A stretch of 64,000 bases of DNA from Hondaea fermentalgiana (taxonomy: Eukaryota; Sar; Bigyra; Thraustochytrida; Thraustochytriidae): assembly GCA_014084085.1 (NCBI GenBank), contig NPFB01000005.1:62001-126000 (forward strand), given 5' to 3'. The number at the start of each line of letters is the position of its first letter. Position 1 is the stretch's first letter. This document shows, one piece after another, positions 20,557 through 30,196 of the stretch. The notes under the pieces were generated by a model. It had not been told where the DNA came from. It saw nothing but the letters and a program-made list of their open reading frames with translations, and did no database searches. The position numbers and the translations under genes are program-made.

Positions 20557-21861
20557 TTACAACTCATCTTCGTGAGCAAACAGGTCTTCACGAGGTTGCT
20601 CGAAAGAATGCGTCATGCGGCTAGATGCAATCCAAGGTATGATACCCGAGAAAATCAGCGTTGCAATGACCCCAACCACAACAATGTACATGGTCATGCG
20701 ATTGTCGCTCATTTCCTCTCTAATCTGAGGTGCAGCATCCGCGTCAGCGTCTGCATCATCAGCAGGAGCAGGGTCAAGGCCCTGCGCTCGACGTTCCCAC
20801 TGCCGCTGCAATTCTGCTTGAACGTCAGGGTCTGTAAGGTCAATGCCATGCTCCTCGCGCGCCTCGCGGATCATTTCCTTTGTGGGCTGCTCGAATGAGT
20901 TGCTGGCAAGGATTTTCTTTCGCATCAAGCTCTCTTCAGCTTGTGCGATGGCGTCCTCGACCTGCGCAGCGTCATTGTCACGCCCTTGCTGCCGAAGGGA
21001 GGCAGCCACATCCTTGTACATGAGAATTTCTTTCTCCGCAGCATTTCCTACCCCACTTGCGTTTTCCTTTCCTGAAGTGCCCCTTGCACTGGGTTTGGCG
21101 GTGCTCTCGTCGTCGCGTGTTCCGAGATCTGCCCGTTCGAAGATGCCAGTAAAGGTTTTCTTGTCACTTTCGCGCTGTCGTGTTCGCTGAGCGACAAGCT
21201 CGCTGTACATCTTGCGCAGTGCACGATCGTCGGCCTTGAGGGCCAACGCGCGCTTAAGGTCTTTGATGGCAAGATCGAGATCGAGAGCGCCGCAGCTGAC
21301 GGGAATGGTGCGCGCCTGGGCGCGCCGGTACAGGGCCTTAACATTTGTCTCGTCAAGATCGAGGGCGTGCGTGCAATTCTGCACGCAAGTGTCCCAATTG
21401 CTGAACTTTTGATGGCAACTCGCAGCGTTTACGAGCGCAGTGGCGACAAGCTTCTTTACACGCTCGTCTCCGAGAAAGTCTTGACGGTATGAAAGGTGCT
21501 CATCCTTGACACCCTTTTCTTTGAAGTTGGGCTCTGAGGTTGCAATGTACCAAAAACAACCGATACACCTCTCGTACATGTCGCTGGCCTCCAAAGCGGC
21601 ACCCTTGGCAAAAAGTGCGTTGCCTTCATCTTTAAAGCGAGCTGCTACTTCGAGGCGGGCCTCAACGTCTTTGAGATTCCGCGCCTCTTCGACGGTCTCG
21701 TGTCTACAGTGGAACAAAGTATTCTGCAAGAACGTCGGTTGCGCTTCGAACTTCCGTCGCTCTGCCTTGACCTGTTCGCCTTTGAGCGCCGCAGCCTGCT
21801 GCAAGAGCTCCTGAAAGCCGCCGCTCCCGCCGCCGCCGCCGCCGCCGCCACCGCCCATCAT
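20557..21861 (-). CDS. Tail-anchored TPR co-chaperone-like protein
   Basis: 434 residues. After an initial run of Gly (residues 3-14) and a charged helix, three TPR-like repeats (about 75-225) begin with RFKDEGNALFAKGAALEASDMYERCI and include TALVNAASCHQKFSNWDTC and NVKALYRRAQAR. This is the arrangement in FKBP/AIP/TTC-type Hsp90 co-chaperones, but no PPIase domain is present. KKTFTGIFERADL after the TPRs is also typical of these proteins. One transmembrane segment near the C-terminus (MYIVVVGVIATLIFSGIIPWI, about 392-412) with a short charged tail predicts a tail-anchored protein facing the cytosol, on ER or mitochondria. Two ATGs are adjacent at 21861 and 21858. Its stop is 312 bp from the stop of the convergent acyl hydrolase. 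A binding partner cannot be named; Hsp70/Hsp90 C-termini are the usual ligands of such domains. Confidence 0.82.
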   Translation of the reverse strand: MMGGGGGGGGGGSGGFQELLQQAAALKGEQVKAERRKFEAQPTFLQNTLFHCRHETVEEARNLKDVEARLEVAARFKDEGNALFAKGAALEASDMYERCIGCFWYIATSEPNFKEKGVKDEHLSYRQDFLGDERVKKLVATALVNAASCHQKFSNWDTCVQNCTHALDLDETNVKALYRRAQARTIPVSCGALDLDLAIKDLKRALALKADDRALRKMYSELVAQRTRQRESDKKTFTGIFERADLGTRDDESTAKPSARGTSGKENASGVGNAAEKEILMYKDVAASLRQQGRDNDAAQVEDAIAQAEESLMRKKILASNSFEQPTKEMIREAREEHGIDLTDPDVQAELQRQWERRAQGLDPAPADDADADADAAPQIREEMSDNRMTMYIVVVGVIATLIFSGIIPWIASSRMTHSFEQPREDLFAHEDEL

Positions 21862-22364
21862 CGTTTTCTTCTCTTGGTCGAGCTCGCCCTTTCAAATGAA
21901 TAGCGCGAGCGAAAAGCCGATAACCTCTCGCCTCTCCACCTGCGCCAGTCCCTCGTGCGTCACGGCTCTCGGCCCATGCCCGCCGGCGCCCTCGCCCTCG
22001 ATGGTTCTTGGGATTGTAGCGTTTTCTAGGCCGTTTCAAGTGACGAGCGACTTGGACTCGGAGTGCTTCTTTTCCATGACACCAATTTTCTCGAATTTCT
22101 CTTCTTGGCGACTTCCACGCCATATTTCGTTCTCAGTTCGATCAGTGGCAGGCGAAATGAAGATGGCCCCGCGTGCGGGAAGAAAAGTTCTCCGAGATAC
22201 GGGCGGGCGATCGAAATCAGAAACCAAATGAAGCTTGAGTTTGCTTTTACCAAAATGAAAAGGTGCGGAAAAGACCGCTATAAAGAGAACTTCGACAGGC
22301 CCCACAAGCATTGCGCTTGCGTTTGCACGCTAACGTTTGAGCACTTGCGCTTGAACTTGCGCTT
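21862..22364. other. 503-bp spacer between minus-strand genes
   Basis: Holds the TPR gene's promoter side and the 3' flank of the methyltransferase gene. CTATAAAG at about 22278 is a weak TATA-like word, but on the strand opposite to the gene. No frame with family similarity. Confidence 0.4.
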
Positions 22365-24338
22365 TCAGTTCATAAGTCCAAGTTCCTGGAGGCGAGGCCG
22401 CGCACGCACGTCGACAGCGTTAAGAGCCTCGAGTACAGAAGGAATCATGTCCGAGGGGCGATGGGCCATGTTGCAGTGGCGACGACGACAGGCAATGCCA
22501 TCACGGCACATTTTGTCGGTTTGACCCGCCATGAAACCCTCCAAGGCCTCGACCTGCTTGATCCACACGGATTCGAGAACCTTGACCATTTGGTGGCCAT
22601 ATTTGTCGAGCAGGTCATGGATATTCATGTCCATGAGAATCGGTTTGTTGAACTTCTCCTTTTCTGCATCGTAGCCATACGCGAAGAGCTCGGGCTGGAC
22701 CAGCGTTGTGATGCGATCGAGCACCGCCTTGCGGTCTTCTTCAGAGCAGTCAAAGCCGTGGTACATGACCCAATATGTCTTTCGCATGGAAAAAGTGGAA
22801 AAGGGCTTGCTTGCCACTGCCGTCAGACCCAGGTTGTTCCAAGCATATGCAGTGAGCTCGCCTTGCGCGGCTTCGCTCTGGGCAAGGGTCTGCTCCTCCA
22901 TTTTGGCTGCGAGCATTTCGAGCTTGGACAAGCCGCTAGGGGGCTGAGCCTTTTCCTTTTCCGCCTTTTCCCGTGCGGCTTCTTCCTCGCGAGCGGCCTT
23001 GCGCGCTGCGACCTCCTTCTTGCGCTCCTCGAGGCGCTTGCGACCCACTTCGAGGCCTGTAAACTTGTCAATGTTGAAACTCGAAAGCAACAGCGAAAGC
23101 ATGTGAGCATCAACGAGACGCACACTCATGTGCATGCGCTGCATGACCATACCGCCTGGTTTCAGGTACTTGTAGGCAAAGTAGAGCTGCGAAAAATGCA
23201 AGAGATCTTTGAGCTCGTTCATGTTGGGTCCATCCCATTCCTGATGAATAGTGATGCCGACAATGACGAGATCGAATCCCTCAAAGTCCAGCGGCAAGCC
23301 TGCTGCCATCTTGAGGTCAACGTCCTCGCGCGCCATTTCGATCACATCACCAATATACGGGTGAAAGCGCGGATGACGGTCGAGCGCTTCAACGTAAATG
23401 TTGCCGCCCTCACCCGGATCCAGGGTGACGCCGCAGCCATGAATGTTTTCGTGCGCGTTGAGGAGAAGATCTGACATGCCGCCGGGAGCGTAGCCAAAGT
23501 CAATGAACCATGCATTCCCTTGGCTCTCTGCAACGTCGATCATCCGCTCCGTGTACGCGAGACCGTTGTCAATATCAATGGCGTACTTGTAAAACTGTGT
23601 AAAGATGGGCTTGATATCAGCACCATGGTATGCTCCTGCGCGCTTCCCCCCGGAGTCGCGCGTTGACTTCTTGCGCTCGAAAAAGTGACTAATATGCTTG
23701 TTGGAGTAACCCTCTGATCGTACGCGGGCCCAGGTACGGTAGGTTTCGCTGTTGCCTTCAAAAAATGTGGACAATGCCACAGTCTCCACAGAGTGCATGT
23801 CTGGGTGCCGCTCCTTTTCGGCCTCTTCCCGCTCCTTGGCAATTTCTTCTGGTGTTTTCTCGCGAGCATCTTCAGCATTTTCTGCTCCTCCTGCCCCTGC
23901 TGATCCATCGCCCGAAGGGCCATTTGCGGAGGCTCGCGAGGGTGCCCCAGGCTTGGCTACAGGTGTGGGCGCAGATGCAGGCGTCGGCGCAGGACCAGAC
24001 CCCGGGCCGGAGGCTAGTTGAGAATTTCTAGTGCGTGCATGGATCTTACTCCACGAGACCTTGCTCTCGTTCAGGCTTTGCTCATGAACCTTGGGCAGGA
24101 GCGGCTTGGGTCTCTCTGGCGCATCGAGTCGGTCCCAGCGGCTTCCGCCGCCGCCGCCGCCGCCAAAGCCGCCGCCACCACCAAAGCCGCTGTTTCCGCT
24201 AGCCCCGAAACCACGTCCCGTGAAGCCTTGGCTCGCAGGAGGTCCAGGCGGAGGCGGACCAGGGGGAGGCGGGCCTGCATCACTTCCAGCGCCTTCGGCA
24301 CCTTGTCCGCGCAGGTGCGGCGGGACGTACTTGGGCAT
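22365..24338 (-). CDS. FtsJ-like SAM methyltransferase with C-terminal CCCH zinc finger
   Basis: 657 residues from the ATG at 24338, which gives the N-terminal motif MPKYVPPHLRG seen in several RNA-associated proteins. The frame is open upstream to in-frame ATGs at 24626 and 24839, so the start is uncertain. A Gly/Pro-rich linker precedes a Rossmann-fold domain (about 265-450) with FIDFGYAPGGMSDLL as the SAM-binding loop and DFEGFDLVIVGITI, then KYLKPGGMVMQRMHM. A charged coiled region follows. The C-terminus has CRDGIACRRRHCNMAH, a Cx5Cx4Cx3H finger (about 607-623) of the RNA-binding type. Likely role: RNA 2'-O-methylation or RNA binding in nucleus or cytoplasm. The Asp and Lys of the K-D-K-E tetrad of typical FtsJ/RrmJ enzymes are not evident where I expect them, so activity is uncertain. 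Confidence 0.78.
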   Translation of the reverse strand: MPKYVPPHLRGQGAEGAGSDAGPPPPGPPPPGPPASQGFTGRGFGASGNSGFGGGGGFGGGGGGGSRWDRLDAPERPKPLLPKVHEQSLNESKVSWSKIHARTRNSQLASGPGSGPAPTPASAPTPVAKPGAPSRASANGPSGDGSAGAGGAENAEDAREKTPEEIAKEREEAEKERHPDMHSVETVALSTFFEGNSETYRTWARVRSEGYSNKHISHFFERKKSTRDSGGKRAGAYHGADIKPIFTQFYKYAIDIDNGLAYTERMIDVAESQGNAWFIDFGYAPGGMSDLLLNAHENIHGCGVTLDPGEGGNIYVEALDRHPRFHPYIGDVIEMAREDVDLKMAAGLPLDFEGFDLVIVGITIHQEWDGPNMNELKDLLHFSQLYFAYKYLKPGGMVMQRMHMSVRLVDAHMLSLLLSSFNIDKFTGLEVGRKRLEERKKEVAARKAAREEEAAREKAEKEKAQPPSGLSKLEMLAAKMEEQTLAQSEAAQGELTAYAWNNLGLTAVASKPFSTFSMRKTYWVMYHGFDCSEEDRKAVLDRITTLVQPELFAYGYDAEKEKFNKPILMDMNIHDLLDKYGHQMVKVLESVWIKQVEALEGFMAGQTDKMCRDGIACRRRHCNMAHRPSDMIPSVLEALNAVDVRARPRLQELGLMN

Positions 24339-25255
24339 GACGAGCTCGCGGTCTTCTTCCTCGCGTCTCGATGCTCCGCGGCGTCGCAAGCGCTCCTCTT
24401 GCAGAGCGTCGCAGTCGCTGTTTCCGCGGTCGCCGCTGCCGCTACCGCTGCCACTGCAGCCGCTGCGTGCGCAAGCTGCCGTGCGCAGTCCTCCTCCGTC
24501 GGCCGGCACCGATCTGCCGTTCGGATCTGCCGTTCGTCGCGCGGGAGAGGCTTTCTGGATTGCTTTTTTTTCGTCAATGGTTTTGGCCGAGTCTCCATGG
24601 TTGCTGGCCACTTTGATATCATCCATCTGGCTGTGAGCATACGAAGCTGTCAAGCCGCGCGGCAAATCTATTGCCCAAGACTGTGGCCGCTCAGGGCGAG
24701 ATAGTCTATGCACGACAACCTTTTTTTCCTCATGGACTTGATCACGGTCATTGATTCTTTGCAGGCTTTTGAGGGCCGCACGAGGAGTGGCGACAGCACT
24801 GAATCGTTCGAAGGCAACAGGAGTGTTCGACAATACCATCTCATGGCTGTGACAGTCCAAATTCACAGTCGGGCAATCGATCCTGCCAGGCTTTCACGCA
24901 AAGATGACTATGAAATCATCTAAATAAATTTACGCGCTCGCAAGAAATGCGCACCGTTTCGGCAAACAGGTCCTGTGTCGGCAAGGTGAGGGAGGATCCA
25001 CGCCGTGCCTTTCTTTGAGCTCGTCTGCGGGCTTATAGGACCCTCCAGCGTAGAATCATCTATTTTGCTCGAGGGACATTGCAACTATTTTGCTCAAGAG
25101 TCGTCTCATCATATGTGATTCCGGTGACACGCAAAGCGCCTCGTGTATCGACTCTCGGGATGATGACTCGCAAAATTCAAAAAAACAAAAGTGCATTTGC
25201 TTGTGCGCATCGATCAGGAGTACTTTGCAGGTTAATTTTATACGGAAGACATGAA
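24339..25255. other. Spacer upstream of the methyltransferase; possible N-terminal extension
   Basis: 24339-24865 stays open in the methyltransferase frame and is rich in Ser, Gly and charged codons. It may be coding (starts at 24839 or 24626) or a 5' leader. 24870-25255 is AT-richer and holds the promoter of the methyltransferase and the 3' flank of the ATP/ADP carrier gene. Nothing else recognised. Confidence 0.45.
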
Positions 25256-27493
25256 TCAAACAATATGAGAGTTCGAGGACGTGTTCAAACGGTCCGTAGA
25301 CGCCGAAGACTCGGAGAGATCAGCCGACGCAGGGAACGAAGGATCGCCAACACCATCTGGAGCAACGCTAGTGGTTTCTTGGGCTTCTTTGATAAAGGAA
25401 TTAGCAGACAATGCGGCGTGAATCCAGGACACGACGACGACGCCAAAAACCAAAGCGATGGGGATGCAGCCTGAAGAAGAGCTGATCGAACCGAAAAAGA
25501 AAATGACAATTTGCAGAACCACCGACCCGCCCGACTTGGACAGCCGATACGCTACAACATCGATGGCGGCTTTGCCCAAATTCTTGGATGAGGCGTCGAG
25601 AGGGATAAAGATGATCTCCTTGGTAGCATCAAAGAAGGCGTACTTTGCGGCCTTGGCAAAAAGAACAGCTGCACCGCCAAAGTAGGCAGCCCAAGGGATA
25701 GAATCGGCAATGTAGACAGCGCTCGGCCCCGACATAAGGTCAGAAAGAATGGACACCAAGAAGAAGAGCGAGCCTGCAACTGCCATGCACACTGGCGTAA
25801 AGAGCACGGCTGGCGCGTACCCCACGCGCTGCAAAATGACGCGACCGATAATCATAAAGGCCATCGACACAAGCCCTGTGACTTGCCAAAACATGCCCAT
25901 AAATCGAGAGTAGTCGTTCGGCTTTTCCAAAGCCTTTTTGACCTGGCCTTTCCAAGAGACCTCGACCAAACTGATGGAGATGCCATACGAGACTACAAGA
26001 ATAGCAGCACATCGCAGCGGCGTTGAACCAGCGAGCGCGCGAAGACCATCGAGCATGGAAACTTTGACCTTTTTGGATCGCCTCTTCTTCGCTTCCGCCT
26101 CCTCGTCGTCCGCGCGCCGGGCTTTCCCGTCTGCCCAGGCTTGATCTGCAAACTCATCCTCGGACTTTCCGCCTGCGCCAATACTGTCAGTGACGCTTGT
26201 AGAAAGGCCGACATTATCGCCTGCCAATCGAGGTGAGAATACTTGACCGTCGCTGGGGCCATCCGTATGGTGGCCAGAAGCATCAGCTGAATTTGACAGC
26301 GTCGCCATCGAAGATACATGCTCGCTCCCACGGAGGCCACTGGCGCGAGCATCGTCGCCGCTTGCGGCCAAAACGAGCTCCTTCACTGCGCCACTTCCCG
26401 TTCGTCGCTTTGTAACCATCGAGTCATGCGGTCCGTTTCCAAATTGGGACTCGCTGCTGACGAGCGCTTGGCGTTTGAAGGAACCCAATTCAGAAGGGTT
26501 CGTGTTTGCACCATCAAGATACCGCGCGCGCTCTTGCAGGCGCTCGAGCCGAGCTTGCCTTCGATGAACCACATCGTAGGCGATCATAATGACAACAGAG
26601 CAGAGGATCATGAGCAATGAAATACCAAGAAGCGTGCCCTGCCATGCCTGGTCGAGGGGGTCCATCTTTTGGCCCGTGAACGGGAGCAAGATGTCGCTGA
26701 AAACGCTGTAGCCAACGCTTTCTTCAAACTCTGCGACCTGACGAGCAGCTTTGAGCTCTTTTGAGCGGGAGGACTTGACGCGCAGATATGCGTGGGCAGC
26801 AACAATATCGCGCTCATTGGCAAATTCGCGCAAAAGGTGGCCCGCCACGACCATGCCGAGGTTTCCACAGGCACCAATGAGCGGGTATATGCCCTTGGCG
26901 TCCTCGACCGAGACGATTTCGTTGGCAACTTTCCAAAACATGAGCTGACACACAGCCGAGGCCCAAAGCTCTGAGATGACGTAAAAGAGGCCCAGCAACC
27001 AGTTTTCGATGAGGAGGCGCAATGGTTGAGCATTGGGTGGCAGAACCTCGCGGAGCCACTGCGTTGTGGCCTCGGGGACGAGCTCGTTCCGGATGGGGAA
27101 GAGGACCCAGGCAAATACGAGGTAGAAGGCGTTAAAGCCGAAGATAATGACCATGAAGAGCTGGCGCGGACTAAGCCACTCTGACAATTTGTAGTACACG
27201 ACAAAGTACGCAAAGCTTGCTGGGATGACGACCCACGATTTGAGAATTGGGATGGCTTCTACGCCAGCTGCGCTCGTCACCAAAAGGGTGTCCTTGCTGT
27301 CGCGCAAAAGAGTGTTGATCAGGAGCAAAAGTAGATACATGAGCATGAGGGGCGCCGAGATGCTCCTTCGGAGCCATTTGGAGAGCCAGGCCAGCGTGTT
27401 TTGACTTCGTGCGCGCCAGTGCTCCGGGGACGAGACCAGCGAGGGCGGGTTGACCTCGGCGAGGCGGTCCACGAGGTGGCCGCCGACCCTCAT
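25256..27493 (-). CDS. ATP/ADP carrier of the NTT (TLC) type, plastid/bacterial family
   Basis: 745-residue nucleotide transporter of the NTT/TLC family (not the mitochondrial carrier family), which exchanges ATP for ADP or imports nucleotides. Family blocks in order are LLRDSKDTLLVTSAAG, FYVISELWASAVCQLMFWKVANEI with IYPLIGACGNLG, LVEVSWKGQVKKALEKPNDYSRFMG, and ATKEIIFIPLDASSKNLGKAAIDVV. These carry the two Lys and two Glu known to be essential in plant NTT1. Twelve hydrophobic segments are expected, six on each side of a long disordered insert (about residues 305-485) rich in Ser, Gly, Asp and Lys. The N-terminus has no clear plastid presequence. Such carriers occur in plastids, Chlamydiae, Rickettsiales and scattered protists, so the membrane it serves here is open. 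ATG at 27493. Confidence 0.92.
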   Translation of the reverse strand: MRVGGHLVDRLAEVNPPSLVSSPEHWRARSQNTLAWLSKWLRRSISAPLMLMYLLLLLINTLLRDSKDTLLVTSAAGVEAIPILKSWVVIPASFAYFVVYYKLSEWLSPRQLFMVIIFGFNAFYLVFAWVLFPIRNELVPEATTQWLREVLPPNAQPLRLLIENWLLGLFYVISELWASAVCQLMFWKVANEIVSVEDAKGIYPLIGACGNLGMVVAGHLLREFANERDIVAAHAYLRVKSSRSKELKAARQVAEFEESVGYSVFSDILLPFTGQKMDPLDQAWQGTLLGISLLMILCSVVIMIAYDVVHRRQARLERLQERARYLDGANTNPSELGSFKRQALVSSESQFGNGPHDSMVTKRRTGSGAVKELVLAASGDDARASGLRGSEHVSSMATLSNSADASGHHTDGPSDGQVFSPRLAGDNVGLSTSVTDSIGAGGKSEDEFADQAWADGKARRADDEEAEAKKRRSKKVKVSMLDGLRALAGSTPLRCAAILVVSYGISISLVEVSWKGQVKKALEKPNDYSRFMGMFWQVTGLVSMAFMIIGRVILQRVGYAPAVLFTPVCMAVAGSLFFLVSILSDLMSGPSAVYIADSIPWAAYFGGAAVLFAKAAKYAFFDATKEIIFIPLDASSKNLGKAAIDVVAYRLSKSGGSVVLQIVIFFFGSISSSSGCIPIALVFGVVVVSWIHAALSANSFIKEAQETTSVAPDGVGDPSFPASADLSESSASTDRLNTSSNSHIV

Positions 27494-27652
27494 CGCTCTG
27501 CCTCCGTCAGCTCTTCGCCCTAGCCGGCCTGCTCTCTCGCGACGTTATGCTGCCTGCGCGCCTGCCTGTCGGTCGGCCTCTCTCCGACTGCGAAGACGCC
27601 CGCGCGGGCGGCGCGGCAGGGAGGGCGCGGCACGGCGCGGCCGGGCGCGACG

Positions 27653-27752
27653 NNNNNNNNNNNNNNNNNNNNNNNNNNNNNNNNNNNNNNNNNNNNNNNN
27701 NNNNNNNNNNNNNNNNNNNNNNNNNNNNNNNNNNNNNNNNNNNNNNNNNNNN
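27653..27752. other. Assembly gap, 100 N
   Basis: Exactly 100 N, flanked by CGGCCGGGCGCGACG and GCCGGGGCGCAGCCG, just upstream of the ATP/ADP carrier gene. Confidence 0.99.
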
Positions 27753-28112
27753 GCCGGGGCGCAGCCGCGGGCTGGAGCCGCGCGCAGCCGGCCTCGCACC
27801 CGCGCTCCGCGCAGTCCGGGAGCCGACGCTGCCTTGCTTGCTTGGGGTTTGTTTGTTGTGTCAGAGCGAGCGAGTCAGAGAGAAGTGAATCCAGGGAAGA
27901 GAGCAAGAGAGAGAGCGCCTCGGGGAGAGAGAGAGATGGACGCAGAGATGGATTGAGAGCAGGGGGACAAGAACGGGGCGGTCGACGCCGACCCGTGTGT
28001 CTCCTCTTTGGCTGCGCCCGTCGCGGTGCTGGGAAACCGACGTCACGGTGCTGGCTTTCGAACAGCAAGTCTGAATTGTCATTCGCTCTTGGTTTCGGAC
28101 TGGAAGGAGGGA

Positions 28113-28150
28113 GAGATGAGATGAGATGAGATGAGATGAGATGAGATGAG
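28113..28150. repeat. GATGA pentanucleotide microsatellite
   Basis: Seven to eight near-perfect GATGA units in the spacer downstream of the MFS gene. Confidence 0.9.
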
Positions 28151-28405
28151 AAGCTCGCACTGCACTGCCACGTTTCAAGATGTACGTGAGAAATGAAAAC
28201 TGAGGTCACCATGTAGAATTTCCAAGCCGCTCAGCTACGAGAAAGGTCTTTAGAATGTATCCGGATTTGAATTATACAAGGCAGAAAGAAAATAGAGAAA
28301 GCCACAACTCTCACAGGCTGTGTGATGGTGAAGGAAGAGTCATATGAAATAGAAGAAGAAGAAGAAAGAGAGGTCCGGCCCTGCCGGCAGGCAGACAGAT
28401 ATCAA

Positions 28406-30196
28406 TCAAGGACCCCGTGTACTGGTTGTGCTGCGAAGGCTTGCTGAGGAAGCTGTGCTCACTGTGGAGACGGACTTTTTGCGAATGATGTTCAGCTCGA
28501 GCGGCATGGTATATGTGTAAAAGGCTAGAGCAGCACATACAGCTGCGAGAAGAATAAAGCTGAAAAAGAAGTCAAAGGGAAAGGGAAGCCCATTGTTGAC
28601 CGACCACGCAAAGGAAAAGCCGGCGCAAAGTGGTCCCAAAGCCTTGAAAATAGAGCCGAGCGACATGACGATTCCGTTCACGGTCGCCCGCTCATGAATC
28701 GCGCAGCTGTTGTTCGTCATGATATTGCACTGCGTGAAGCAGACAATATTGAGAATGCTGCCCGCGCCTCGATATAGGACCAGGACCACGAGGAGCACAT
28801 GGCCGTTTTCCCAATGAAAGAGCCCGAGAATAGGTGACACCAAGTAAAATGCGCCAGAAAGAAGCAGCGACCAACGCAATAAACTCAGGGGTTCCTTCCA
28901 GGCCTCGCTAATGTATCGAAATATGAAGGCTTGGAAAAGTAGCAACAAAATGGCAGACGCACTAATGGTGCCGCCAATGGTGCTCGCAATGAACCCAAAT
29001 CCACCCACCTCACTCTTGGCCATGAGCCAGAGCGGGAAAAGCTCCGATGAGTAGATGGAAATGAAAGAATAATACCCATACATGTAACAGGACTTGCGAA
29101 TATCCTTGCGCTGCCAGAGTTCGTAAGTAACCCGCAAGAACTTGTAAAAGCCGCCGGACTCGGGCGCTGCTGCCAGTTCCGCGCTCGCATTTTCGCGAGG
29201 ATTTGCAGACGCAGAGGCAATCTCAACGACGGCATCGTCTTGGTCATTCGCTTCTAACGATTGAGATGATTCACGACGCTCCATGCGTGAAAGTTCAACA
29301 TCACGCACCAAACCCTCGCCTTCAGCATCTTCGGTCGTATCGACCCTAGCGTAGCGTGATGAAGTTGACTTTGCCCCACAGAGAAAAGTTGTGAGCGGTA
29401 CCGCGTTGGGTAGTGTTTCCGGCAGAAGAAAAAGAATTCCCAAAAAGGATGCCAGCGAAAAGAAGGCAGATACAATGTTTGGCAAAAGGTATGGAAAGTC
29501 GCGAAAGAGCTGAATCTGCGCAATTGCCAAGTTCGGGTACTGCGTGGCCGGATCATAGAGAATGCCAGAAAAGGCAGGGCCGAGAATAACGCCCAAGCTT
29601 CCCGCGCCACTGACAATATTCATGGCCATGCTCTGTGCCGTAGCATCGCCAGCAGCGAGCTCGCTTGCCACAGTCTTGGACGTACCCACAACACCCGAAA
29701 AGAAGCCAGTGCACAAACGAGAAAGCACAGCAATTTCAAAGGAGGGCGCGAAGCCGAGCATGAGCTGAAAGGCCACCATGGTCGAGCAGCCAATAAGCAG
29801 AATCGGTTTACGGCCGACGCGATCCGCGAGGAAACCCCAGACTACCGACGTGAGGACGCGTGAAAACATAAATGCGCTGGCGAGGACACCGGCGTGGTAC
29901 CCGGCCTCTTCGTTGGTGTTACCTGTAAATCGGACGACCATAAAGCCTACGTAGGGAAAGATGTTCGTCAGACAATAAGAGGATGCAAAGACGGATGACG
30001 TTGCAATTAAAATTTTCCAGTACGCCTGCCTGGTCGTCTCTGTCGGTTCTTCTAAAAATCTTGCCGAAGAAGCCTCGATGATCTCATCTTCCTCGTTGTC
30101 CGTCATCATTTCTCCGTCCAAGCTCGAGCTGCTCGAGCTTTCCCGCTCGCCGACGCTACCACTGCTATTATCATTCTCCTTGATGTTGCTGTCCAT
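28406..30196 (-). CDS. Major facilitator superfamily transporter (ZIFL/drug:H+ antiporter-like)
   Basis: 596-residue, 12-TM transporter. The N-terminal tail is Ser/Asn/acidic. TM1 follows TRQAYWKILIATSSVF. The loop between TM2 and TM3 has the MFS signature VVWGFLADRVGRKPILLIG, and TM4-TM5 carry LSRLCTGFFSGVVGTSKTVASEL and GAGSLGVILGPAFSG, the antiporter-type motif. A long cytoplasmic loop rich in acidic and Ser residues separates the halves. The second half has GFIASTIGGTISASAILLLLF. The overall pattern resembles plant zinc-induced facilitator-like and fungal or protist drug:H+ antiporters. Substrate cannot be told. The frame is open a little further upstream without an ATG, so the ATG at 30196 is used. 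The C-terminus is Ser/Thr-rich. Confidence 0.87.
   Translation of the reverse strand: MDSNIKENDNSSGSVGERESSSSSSLDGEMMTDNEEDEIIEASSARFLEEPTETTRQAYWKILIATSSVFASSYCLTNIFPYVGFMVVRFTGNTNEEAGYHAGVLASAFMFSRVLTSVVWGFLADRVGRKPILLIGCSTMVAFQLMLGFAPSFEIAVLSRLCTGFFSGVVGTSKTVASELAAGDATAQSMAMNIVSGAGSLGVILGPAFSGILYDPATQYPNLAIAQIQLFRDFPYLLPNIVSAFFSLASFLGILFLLPETLPNAVPLTTFLCGAKSTSSRYARVDTTEDAEGEGLVRDVELSRMERRESSQSLEANDQDDAVVEIASASANPRENASAELAAAPESGGFYKFLRVTYELWQRKDIRKSCYMYGYYSFISIYSSELFPLWLMAKSEVGGFGFIASTIGGTISASAILLLLFQAFIFRYISEAWKEPLSLLRWSLLLSGAFYLVSPILGLFHWENGHVLLVVLVLYRGAGSILNIVCFTQCNIMTNNSCAIHERATVNGIVMSLGSIFKALGPLCAGFSFAWSVNNGLPFPFDFFFSFILLAAVCAALAFYTYTMPLELNIIRKKSVSTVSTASSASLRSTTSTRGP

Larger units (their letters stand above)
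27494..28405. other. Spacer with gap and GATGA repeat between the carrier and the MFS gene
   Basis: 912 bp containing the carrier promoter side, a 100-N gap only 160 bp from its ATG, a purine-rich stretch of GAGAGAG type at 27880-27955, and a GATGA microsatellite. No coding pattern. Confidence 0.5.

Noticed and set aside
22461..23474. 337-codon plus-strand frame opposite the methyltransferase
   Set aside because: Antisense shadow of a well-supported gene; no family features of its own.
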